Of a DNA stretch of 6,433 bases, positions 1 through 4,995 are shown piece after piece. The stretch is from Candidatus Aminicenantota bacterium. Its GTDB lineage: Bacteria; Acidobacteriota; Aminicenantia; UBA2199. The DNA lies in NCBI GenBank assembly GCA_020355945.1, contig CP070627.1, positions 6,895,675 to 6,902,107 of the forward strand, read 5' to 3'. Under the pieces are notes generated by a model. That model was not told the origin of the DNA, searched no databases, and worked only from the letters and a program-made list of their open reading frames with translations. Position 1 is the stretch's first letter. Each line of letters opens with the position of its first letter. The position numbers were made by a program, and so were the translations under genes.

Positions 1-1
1 T

Positions 2-910
2 GTTGAAATGGCAGACCTGGATGAGGAGAGTAAAAAAGAACTGCAAAAGTGGGAGGAGCCGTATATGGCTTTGTATCATGTAGAAGATCAAACCAGCGAT
101 TACTGGATGGTAAAAAATATAATCAACCAAAAGTACTATAAGGTTTGGAAAGACTATGGAGCCCCGGAAAGGGTTGATCCCATTAAAAAAGGCATTTACT
201 GTCTTGGTAGTATTGTCCCCTGGCAAAAAGAGTGGCGGTGGTCAGGAGAACAAATGATATACAGTTCATTGACTTCCGAAAAAATCTCTCAAATCATAAA
301 AGTGCTTAAAAACGAATCTCCTAAAATGATTTATCGTTACTGCGAAGAATCAAGAAAAAAAGCCTTTGAATACGTAAAAGAGGAGTATGATTTTTTTATC
401 AGCCATTTTAAAACAAACCCGGTGACCTTTGACAGCGGATATACCATGAAAGACCATTTACAGCAATATTACCAGGAATTTAATAAATTGAAACTTGAAA
501 AAATGCCCAAAGAAGAAAAGAAAAAATTTAACCTGGAAGAAGGGGTTCCGCCATTAGATTTACCTGAACCTCTCCTGGAATCCACGGACACGGCAATTTT
601 TTATGTGGCAGGTAAAGGAATGAATTTCCTGACGGATTTCCGGGAATTTTTAAATACATTGCACAAAAAAGGTCAGGACCTGACAAAAGATGACGAAGAG
701 GTAATCTATGGATATGTTAAAGATCCAGCGATCTCGTATCAATTGTTTCATCACATAAAAAAAGATTATTCCTTCGAATCGGTAAGATGTGCATTCCGGG
801 TAAAAGAGTGGAATGACGAAAGAGATTTGGAGTTTCTACTGAGACGCTATAAAGGAAGACAGTATAAAGAAAAATTCCCGGACATCAAGCTGGTTTCCTT
901 TGAGGATTAA
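2..910 (+). CDS. Uncharacterised protein, C-terminal part (start probably outside window)
   Basis: I cannot assign a function. The first in-window ATG is at position 8, but the two codons before it (GTT GAA) are also open, so the gene probably starts upstream. From that ATG 300 residues are visible. Residues 1-95 (a WEEPYMALYHVED stretch, then YCLGSIVPWQKEWRWSG near 63-79) resemble a small beta-rich segment I recall from uncharacterised, SEC-C-associated bacterial proteins, where it follows an N-terminal part not present here; this is recollection, not a search. The rest is charged and mostly helical in character, with a lysine/glutamate-rich stretch around 160-175. No signal peptide, membrane segment or catalytic motif is evident, so it is probably cytoplasmic. 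It ends in TAA at 908-910, followed by a weak terminator-like hairpin and about 290 bp of non-coding DNA before the next gene. That it is a real gene is well supported; the family assignment is not. Confidence 0.8.
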   Translation, partial: VEMADLDEESKKELQKWEEPYMALYHVEDQTSDYWMVKNIINQKYYKVWKDYGAPERVDPIKKGIYCLGSIVPWQKEWRWSGEQMIYSSLTSEKISQIIKVLKNESPKMIYRYCEESRKKAFEYVKEEYDFFISHFKTNPVTFDSGYTMKDHLQQYYQEFNKLKLEKMPKEEKKKFNLEEGVPPLDLPEPLLESTDTAIFYVAGKGMNFLTDFREFLNTLHKKGQDLTKDDEEVIYGYVKDPAISYQLFHHIKKDYSFESVRCAFRVKEWNDERDLEFLLRRYKGRQYKEKFPDIKLVSFED

Positions 911-953
911 AATCTTGTATTCGCCTTTATCCTGGAAATTGATCGTCTTTTTC

Positions 954-974
954 AGGTTTGAGGGTCAAACTTTT
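954..974 (+). terminator. Weak terminator-like hairpin after the first gene
   Basis: GTTTGA (956-961) and TCAAAC (965-970) form a perfect 6-bp inverted repeat around a GGG loop. The stem can be extended outward by a G-U and an A-U pair, and a run of four T follows directly (971-974). It lies 44 bp after the stop codon, where a rho-independent terminator is expected. The stem is AT-rich and the T-run is short, so it would be weak. It could instead be the left part of the repeat that continues into the GCCTGGCACC motif at 984. Confidence 0.35.
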
Positions 975-983
975 CAAACTTTT

Positions 984-994
984 TGCCTGGCACC
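984..994 (+). repeat. GTGCCtGGCAC-type palindrome, copy 1
   Basis: TGCCTGGCACC is an 11-bp odd palindrome (arms TGCC/GGCA around a central T) set between T-runs. The same core recurs at 4971, partially at 5474, and at 6389, always with the central T on the plus strand. From general knowledge, GTGCCAGGCAC-like palindromes are interspersed repeats in many bacterial genomes, sometimes near REP-associated Y1 transposases. No such transposase is in this window. Confidence 0.55.
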
Positions 995-1015
995 TTTTTT
1001 CTAATGGGGCCTTTT

Positions 1016-1083
1016 ATCATGTTAATCATGTGCATCAGCGTTCATCTGCGGTCTTTCTTTGTGTCCCTTTGTGTAACTTTGTG
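1016..1083. repeat. Degenerate 10-bp direct-repeat block (CTTTGTG / CATCTGCG type)
   Basis: CTTTGTG occurs three times exactly 10 bp apart (1057, 1067, 1077). CATCAGCG at 1033 and CATCTGCG at 1043 are also 10 bp apart, and ATCATG at 1016 and 1025 continues the phase with 9-bp steps. On the minus strand this reads as CACAAAG units followed by GCAGATGAACGC-like and AACATGAT units. I recall such blocks scattered through unrelated bacterial genomes, often next to genes of the GxxExxY family; that association is from memory. No GxxExxY gene is adjacent here, so this copy appears to be an orphan. It does not look like coding sequence. Confidence 0.65.
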
Positions 1084-1118
1084 GCTAAAATTAGACAGTA
1101 AATTTAAGAAAGACGTGG

Positions 1119-1147
1119 TTGACTATGTTGACAAAATGTGGTATCTT
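1119..1147 (+). promoter_or_regulatory. Predicted sigma-70 promoter of the radical SAM gene
   Basis: TTGACT (1119-1124) and TATCTT (1142-1147) are separated by 17 bp, matching the -35 consensus at 5 of 6 positions and the -10 at 4 of 6. Transcription would start near 1154, giving a leader of about 50 nt that contains the Shine-Dalgarno site at 1194-1199. A second TTGACA at 1128 has no good -10 partner at proper spacing. Confidence 0.5.
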
Positions 1148-1204
1148 AAATTATGCAAAAAGTATTTAAGGAGAAGAAGGTGACGCTAACGAGAGGAGGA
1201 AAAC

Positions 1205-2692
1205 ATGCAAAAACTTCGAATCGGGGTCATTGATTTGGTTGCCCATTCAGTCAAACCTTCGCTGTATGGCCGGGTGATGGCCCCCAACTTCGCGGGTATC
1301 ATGCCCCAGGTGGTGGCAGTCTGGTGCGAAGAAATGGGCCATGATGTCACCTATATTTGTTTTACTCGAGATAAAGATTTGCCCAAATCTTTAAAAACCT
1401 TTGACTTAGTGATCATGGGTGTATTAACCAAAAGCGCCCAACTGGCCTATTCCTTGAGCAACCTGTTCAGAAGCCAGGGGGCAGTCACTGCACTGGGTGG
1501 CCCTCACGCCAGGTGCTACCCCCAGGATGCAGCCAATCATTTTGATTATGTATTGGGCTTCACCGATAAAGAATTGGTATCGGAGGTCTTAAAGGATTGT
1601 TCACCCCATCGCCCGGAAGGGCTGATCATGTCGGCTAAAAAGCATCCTTCATCACTGCCCAATATCAGGCAGCGCTGGAAGTTTATCAAAGCCGCCCTGG
1701 ATAAAGCTCCCTTTATCAAAATCATTCCCATAGTGGGCAGTCTTGGGTGCCCGTATTCATGTCATTTCTGCTACGATTCCGCCGTCCCATTCCAATCATT
1801 AAATCTCGAGGAGATGAAAGAGGATTTTATTTTTCTTTTAAAAAAATTAAAACGACCGAGATTATCTTTCTATGATCCCAACTTCAGTGTTCAAATCGAT
1901 CGGTACCTGGACCTTATCGAGGAAAACGTGCCTCCGGGCAGCATTGATTTTTATGCTGAAAGCAGCCTTTCATTCCTCACCGAATCACGGTTGCAGCGAA
2001 TGAAAAAGAATGGATTCAAGGTCATGGTACCGGGAATTGAATCGTGGTATGAAATGGGTGAAAAATCAAAAACAGGGAAAAAATCCGGGATGGAGAAAGT
2101 GAGACAGGTTTCCGAACATATCAACCTGATTATGAGTTACATCCCCTATCTCCAGGCCAACTTTATGTTCCCTTTTGATTCGGACGAAGGTGCGGAACCC
2201 TTTGAACTGACCAAACGTTTTGTTGACCTCTCGCCCGGGGCATTCCCTGCATACTCTTTACTTACAGCTTTTGGTCAAGCCGCGCCTCTTAACCTTGAAT
2301 ACCAAAAACAAAATCGCATCCTCCCCCTGCCTTTTTATCTACTGGATTGTCAACAAGCCATGAACGTGGTGCCGAAAAATTATTCCTGGACGGAATTCTA
2401 TAACCATTACATCAGTCTTGCCCAATATACCGTTACCAGGCAGGCGATGATCAAGCGCTACAAAGTAAACACATCCCCTTTATGGCGTTGGATGAATGTA
2501 TTCCGGGGGCTCCATTTTTTTAAAGTAATTAATTTCTGCAAAGAATTTCTCAGCCATTTTCAAACCGACGAGAATTTTAAGAAATTCTATCTACAGGAGA
2601 GCTCCAAAGTACCTCAATATTATTTGCAATGGATGCGCAAATCTTTGGGTCCTTTCTGGGAATGGCTTCCCGGGAGATACAAGTCCGCATAA
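1205..2692 (+). CDS. Radical SAM protein with N-terminal cobalamin-binding-like domain
   Basis: This encodes 495 residues. The start is fixed by AGGAGG at 1194-1199, five bases before the ATG. Residues 1-130 look like a B12-binding Rossmann-type domain: a beta strand (LRIGVIDLV), a segment ending in LVIMGVL (68-74) and a GGPHA loop at 98-102 typical of B12-dependent radical SAM enzymes. I see no DxHxxG cobalamin-ligand motif, so binding, if any, would be without that histidine. The radical SAM core follows, with the cluster-binding cysteines Cys182, Cys186 and Cys189 in GCPYSCHFCY, where the CxxxCxxC spacing is intact; a GIES motif at 277-280 may contact SAM. The C-terminal 120 residues are aromatic-rich, with many Trp, and may hold the substrate site. 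Substrate and reaction are unknown: no precursor peptide, methylation target or pathway enzyme is adjacent. It probably is a monocistronic cytoplasmic enzyme. The gene looks more GC-rich than the ATPase gene that follows. Confidence 0.9.
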   Translation: MQKLRIGVIDLVAHSVKPSLYGRVMAPNFAGIMPQVVAVWCEEMGHDVTYICFTRDKDLPKSLKTFDLVIMGVLTKSAQLAYSLSNLFRSQGAVTALGGPHARCYPQDAANHFDYVLGFTDKELVSEVLKDCSPHRPEGLIMSAKKHPSSLPNIRQRWKFIKAALDKAPFIKIIPIVGSLGCPYSCHFCYDSAVPFQSLNLEEMKEDFIFLLKKLKRPRLSFYDPNFSVQIDRYLDLIEENVPPGSIDFYAESSLSFLTESRLQRMKKNGFKVMVPGIESWYEMGEKSKTGKKSGMEKVRQVSEHINLIMSYIPYLQANFMFPFDSDEGAEPFELTKRFVDLSPGAFPAYSLLTAFGQAAPLNLEYQKQNRILPLPFYLLDCQQAMNVVPKNYSWTEFYNHYISLAQYTVTRQAMIKRYKVNTSPLWRWMNVFRGLHFFKVINFCKEFLSHFQTDENFKKFYLQESSKVPQYYLQWMRKSLGPFWEWLPGRYKSA

Positions 2693-2729
2693 TCTCATTT
2701 CGGGAATTCCTGGAGGAGATAGTCAGTCA

Positions 2730-2758
2730 TTGAAAAAAAGGAATCAAGGTGTTATAAT
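2730..2758 (+). promoter_or_regulatory. Strong sigma-70 promoter of the ATPase gene
   Basis: TTGAAA (2730-2735), a 17-bp spacer and a perfect TATAAT (2753-2758) make a near-consensus promoter. The expected start, 6-8 nt after the -10, falls at about 2764-2766, which is the first base of the ATG at 2765. A convincing Shine-Dalgarno is absent: the nearest purine run, AAGGTG at 2746-2751, is 13 nt away and would not be transcribed from this promoter. A leaderless mRNA is therefore likely if the promoter is used. Confidence 0.75.
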
Positions 2759-2764
2759 TAATGT

Positions 2765-3877
2765 ATGACTAAAGGTAAACCGGAATTCAAAAAAGACGTC
2801 GCTTTTATAAATAGGGAAAAGGAATTAACCTATCTCCGTGATTATATTAACATACGTCCGGAGTCTATTCTCTTTATTCATGGTCCGAAATCTTCCGGCA
2901 AGACCACCCTACTGTATAGATTTTTTGACCAAATCCAAAAAGAACAAAAACTGGATGTGAAATTCTTGAATCTCAGGAAAACCCTTACTGAATTTGACGA
3001 CAATTATAATTATAAGGATTTTCTCAATATGTTTTTTGACGTGGATGACGTGGATGATAAAGGCGAAAAAACGGGAAAATTGTCAGCCGGTATTAATGTT
3101 GGTTTTTTCAAGATAGACTCCGAGATCGAAAATAAAATGAAGAAAGGGAAAATTGACCCCTTTAAAATAATGGAAAGAGAATTCATACAACTAAACGAAA
3201 AAGAGATAAAACCAATTTTAATTATAGACGAACTCCAGGCGTTAGATAAAATATATATGAATAATGGCCGGGACCGGCGATTAATAATTGAGTTGTTCAA
3301 CTTTTTCGCTGCCATGACCAAAGAAAGTCACCTGGGCCATATTATTATCGCCTCCTCGGATGGATACTTTATTGACAGGGTATACATCGATTCAAAACTT
3401 AAAAAAGCATCAAAATTTTATAAAGTTGATTACCTGCCTAAACAAGATGTGATGGAGTGGTTATTGAACCTGGAGAAATATTCCAAAATAAAAGATTACA
3501 CCTTGACAGAAGAGGATGCGGAAAAGATATGGGAAGCGGTGGGCGGCAGTATGTGGGAAATCCAGGATATACTCGACGAATTGTTTCATCAACCCATTGA
3601 TGACATTATTCAATTGTATAAAAAGAAAATGCGGAGTTTGATCGTAGACTATGTGGTTAAGCCGGAACAGGAAGAGATCGAAAAATTACTTCGCCGTTTT
3701 GTGGACAGGGATGAATTACCAAAGGAAGAGATTAATTCGGAAGAGGAAAAACATTTGAGAGAGATGGTGCGTCAGAACATTCTTTATTTTGATCCCACCG
3801 AGGCCACGTATTATCCCCAGGGTAAAAGCTATCACCACGGCATCCGGTTGTATTTTAAAAAGGGAGAAAAGGGTTAA
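2765..3877 (+). CDS. P-loop ATPase of the archaeal-ATPase (AAA+/STAND-like) type
   Basis: This encodes 370 residues. The protein opens with the FINREKELTYL box (14-24) usual at the start of the Arch_ATPase domain. It is followed by Walker A GPKSSGKTT (40-48), Walker B ILIIDE (151-156) with Asp155/Glu156, and a sensor-like strand IIIASSD (193-199). Between the Walker motifs (about 90-135) lies an acidic then glycine-containing insertion ending in DPFKIM. A helical lid with VGGSMWEIQDIL (259-270) and a charged C-terminal winged-helix-like region complete it. Members are thought to be ATP-dependent switches or DNA-linked ATPases, but their roles are mostly unknown; I infer no specific role here. 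The motifs look intact, so it should bind and hydrolyse ATP. It has its own promoter overlapping the start region, possibly giving a leaderless mRNA; an alternative ATG at 2761 opens only a three-codon frame. No partner gene is fused or overlapping. Confidence 0.88.
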   Translation: MTKGKPEFKKDVAFINREKELTYLRDYINIRPESILFIHGPKSSGKTTLLYRFFDQIQKEQKLDVKFLNLRKTLTEFDDNYNYKDFLNMFFDVDDVDDKGEKTGKLSAGINVGFFKIDSEIENKMKKGKIDPFKIMEREFIQLNEKEIKPILIIDELQALDKIYMNNGRDRRLIIELFNFFAAMTKESHLGHIIIASSDGYFIDRVYIDSKLKKASKFYKVDYLPKQDVMEWLLNLEKYSKIKDYTLTEEDAEKIWEAVGGSMWEIQDILDELFHQPIDDIIQLYKKKMRSLIVDYVVKPEQEEIEKLLRRFVDRDELPKEEINSEEEKHLREMVRQNILYFDPTEATYYPQGKSYHHGIRLYFKKGEKG

Positions 3878-3925
3878 AATTAAGCTGCCCGCGAATGAAA
3901 TTAATCAAAAGCTTTTGTAGGGGGT

Positions 3926-3961
3926 CCAGGGGGACGGTTTTCTCGAAAAGAGTCCCCCTGG
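3926..3961. repeat. GC-rich palindrome downstream of the ATPase gene (REP-like, possible terminator)
   Basis: CCAGGGGGAC (3926-3935) and GTCCCCCTGG (3952-3961) are perfect 10-bp inverted arms. Inside them TTTT (3938-3941) and AAAA (3946-3949) pair around CTCG, so the RNA would form a long hairpin broken by a two-by-two mismatch. It begins 48 bp after the ATPase stop. No T-run follows on the plus strand, so it is not a canonical intrinsic terminator, but it could block 3' exonucleases or slow polymerase. The sequence style (GGGGGTCC... followed by GCCGCCGGAGGC) looks like an interspersed repeat family; a genome-wide count would decide. Confidence 0.6.
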
Positions 3962-4010
3962 CCGCCGGAGGCAAAAGTCAATTTTGTTTGTAATTTGGGA
4001 TTTGTAATTT

Positions 4011-4051
4011 CCCGGACAAGCCAGGTCCTTTTTGGTTCCGGTTTGTCCGGG
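4011..4051. repeat. Second palindrome, CCCGGACAA/TTGTCCGGG
   Basis: CCCGGACAA (4011-4019) and TTGTCCGGG (4043-4051) are perfect 9-bp inverted arms. The stem can extend inward by one G-U and two G-C pairs (4020-4022 with 4040-4042), leaving a loop of about 17 nt. No T-run follows on either strand. It lies 50 bp after the previous palindrome but has different sequence, so it is likely another interspersed element rather than a gene-specific terminator. Confidence 0.5.
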
Positions 4052-4079
4052 CTAGATAAGAAGTTCCGGGGGGATTTCA

Positions 4080-4130
4080 TCAGCATAGCTGTAAACTTTT
4101 ATCCCTTTGTTTTACTGTTTGTGTGTCCAT
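4080..4130 (-). CDS. Possible 16-residue small ORF (very uncertain)
   Basis: On the minus strand, ATG at 4130-4128 opens a frame of 16 codons ending in TGA at 4082-4080, reading MDTQTVKQRDKSLQLC. It is preceded by GTGAGG about 6 nt upstream, a fair Shine-Dalgarno, and by a promoter at 4180-4152 that would give a leader of roughly 15 nt. A second ATG at 4146, out of frame, opens MSEALNGHTNSKTKG. I recognise neither peptide. The case rests only on the ordered promoter, ribosome site and ATG. It could equally be a chance ORF or the start of a decayed gene, since the frames close quickly. Confidence 0.2.
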   Translation of the reverse strand: MDTQTVKQRDKSLQLC

Positions 4131-4151
4131 TTAATGCCTCACTCATCAATT

Positions 4152-4180
4152 ATAATATAACATTTTTTTTAAAATTTCAA
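4152..4180 (-). promoter_or_regulatory. Predicted minus-strand promoter
   Basis: On the minus strand TTGAAA (4180-4175), a 17-bp spacer and TATTAT (4157-4152) match the consensus at 5 of 6 positions each. Transcription would start near 4145 and run toward the palindromes at 4051-4011 and 3961-3926. The region is very AT-rich, so chance matches are likely. It could drive the small ORF at 4130-4080 or an RNA antisense to the 3' flank of the ATPase gene. Confidence 0.3.
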
Positions 4181-4200
4181 CCGCTGATAAAAACCAGGAT

Positions 4201-4590
4201 ATGGAAAAAGCGATTGCCGGAGAAAAAAAACCGTTCCTGGTGCGAAAAAACGTTTCTTAGCCAGGGAAAAACCATTCCCGGACAGGAGAAAATCGTTTCC
4301 GGCAGGGAAAAATCATTCCTGGCGGGGAAAAATCGTTTCTGGCAGGGAAAAATCATTCCCGGCAAGGGAAAAACCATTTCTGGCGAGGAAAAATCATTCC
4401 CGGCCTGGAAGAAATCATTTCTGGCAGGGAAAAATCATTCCCGGCAGAGAAAAAATCATTCCCGCACCCGGAAAAACCGTTCCCGGCCAGGGAAAAATCA
4501 TTCCCGACAGGGAAAAAATCATTCCCGGACTGGAGAAAATCGTTTCCGGCGGGGGAAAATCATTCCCGGCAGGGAAAAATCGTTCCTGGC
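4201..4590 (+). repeat. Array 1: 19 degenerate 20-22 bp units, consensus AGGGAAAAATCATTCCCGGC
   Basis: I count 19 contiguous units, starting near 4201, 4221, 4241, 4263, 4284, 4304, 4324, 4344, 4365, 4385, 4405, 4426, 4446, 4468, 4489, 4509, 4531, 4551 and 4571. Most are 20 bp, some 21 or 22. The first three are the most diverged. Each unit has a dyad: GGGAA, about 6 bases, then TTCCC. TTCCC can also pair with the GGGAA of the next unit around GGCA. Differences between units are mostly C/T and A/G transitions. Long frames cross the array on both strands, but the 20-bp step rotates the frame (KIIP, KSFL and KNHS all appear), so they are not coding. There are no unique spacers, so it is not a CRISPR. 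Confidence 0.9.
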
Positions 4591-4676
4591 AGTTTATCAT
4601 GATGCGTGGAGCCTCACTCGGAGACGAATGAAAATCATGCTCTCAATTTCTTAATTCTATTGTAGATGCTTCACGG

Positions 4677-4738
4677 TTTGATTTATCAAACCCTATCCCG
4701 GACCGATTCATCCACGCCTCCGCGGGGTTTGATGAATC
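4677..4738. repeat. Complex inverted repeat (TTTGAT/ATCAAA and GATTCATC/GATGAATC)
   Basis: GATTTATCAAACCC (4680-4693) pairs with GGGTTTGATGAATC (4725-4738) at 13 of 14 positions, and at all 14 in RNA if one G-U is allowed. Two other structures compete. GATTCATC at 4705-4712 is a perfect complement of GATGAATC at 4731-4738, and TTTGATTTATCAAA at 4677-4690 is itself a palindrome. The element sits between array 1 and the nuclease remnant. It may be a transposon or REP-like end, or a protein-binding site; no gene start is positioned for a riboswitch reading. Confidence 0.55.
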
Positions 4739-4779
4739 TTATATTAAAATTTTGTTGTCAAGGTGTTTGGATTTGATTT

Positions 4780-4932
4780 TCAATGTAATGTTGATGCCAG
4801 TTTTTCTAGTTCTTCTTTTTTCAGGCCTGTTAATTCCATTATTATACCTGTCTCAAATCCTTTCATTAACATCTTCTTTGCAGTTTCTATCGCCTTTTCT
4901 TCTTTTCCTTCTTTTTTCCCTTTTTTAATATT
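4780..4932 (-). pseudogene. 3' remnant of an Rpn-family (PD-(D/E)XK) recombination-promoting nuclease / putative transposase gene
   Basis: On the minus strand the frame from 4932 to the TGA at 4782-4780 encodes about 50 residues: a lysine/glutamate run (KKGKKEGKEEKAIETAKKML) followed by GFETGIIMELTGLKKEELEKL. This is the signature C-terminal tail of Rpn/PDDEXK-transposase proteins, where a charged helix leads to a small helix-turn-helix-like motif ending in the LTGLxxEEIxxL pattern. The catalytic nuclease domain, normally some 200 residues upstream, is missing. Two consecutive in-frame TAA codons (4938-4933) close the frame immediately upstream, and beyond them lie the GTGCCTGGCAC palindrome and array 2. 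It therefore looks like a broken gene truncated at its 5' side. A minus-strand promoter-like sequence lies directly before it, so a short peptide from ATG 4872 (30 residues) cannot be fully excluded. Confidence 0.7.
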
Positions 4933-4934
4933 TT

Positions 4935-4963
4935 ATTATATCATTTTCCTGTTTGTTTGCCAA
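4935..4963 (-). promoter_or_regulatory. Promoter-like sequence before the nuclease remnant (minus strand)
   Basis: On the minus strand TTGGCA (4963-4958), a 17-bp spacer and TATAAT (4940-4935) match the consensus at 5 of 6 and 6 of 6. The -10 overlaps the two TAA codons that close the remnant's frame. Transcription would start near 4928, inside the remnant. The -35 lies just beside the GTGCCTGGCAC palindrome. It may be fortuitous in AT-rich DNA. Confidence 0.35.
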
Positions 4964-4970
4964 TTTTTCC

Positions 4971-4982
4971 GTGCCTGGCACC
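4971..4982 (+). repeat. GTGCCtGGCAC palindrome, copy 2
   Basis: GTGCCTGGCACC contains the perfect odd palindrome GTGCC/GGCAC around T. It shares TTTTCCGTGCCTGGCAC with the copy at 6389. It sits between the truncated end of the nuclease remnant and the first unit of array 2, so it may mark a junction. Confidence 0.6.
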
Positions 4983-4995
4983 TTTTCCTTTTTCC

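Noticed and set aside
983..1183. Plus-strand open frame of 66 codons
   Set aside because: It overlaps the GCCTGGCACC palindrome, the 10-bp repeat block and the predicted promoter, has no ribosome site, and its translation resembles no protein.
3010..3321. Minus-strand frame of 103 codons inside the ATPase gene
   Set aside because: It is a shadow of a clearly coding frame with Walker A and B motifs on the other strand.
4177..4600. Two minus-strand frames across array 1 (PGMIFP-like repeats)
   Set aside because: They are the complement of array 1, with the same frame rotation and no start signals.
3995..4654. Plus-strand frame of 219 codons with repetitive peptide
   Set aside because: It exists because array 1 lacks stops. 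The 20-bp step rotates the frame, so the peptide repeat changes register, which is not expected of a selected protein.
4738..4761. Minus-strand TTGACA with TATAAG as a promoter
   Set aside because: The spacer is only 12 bp, too short for sigma-70.
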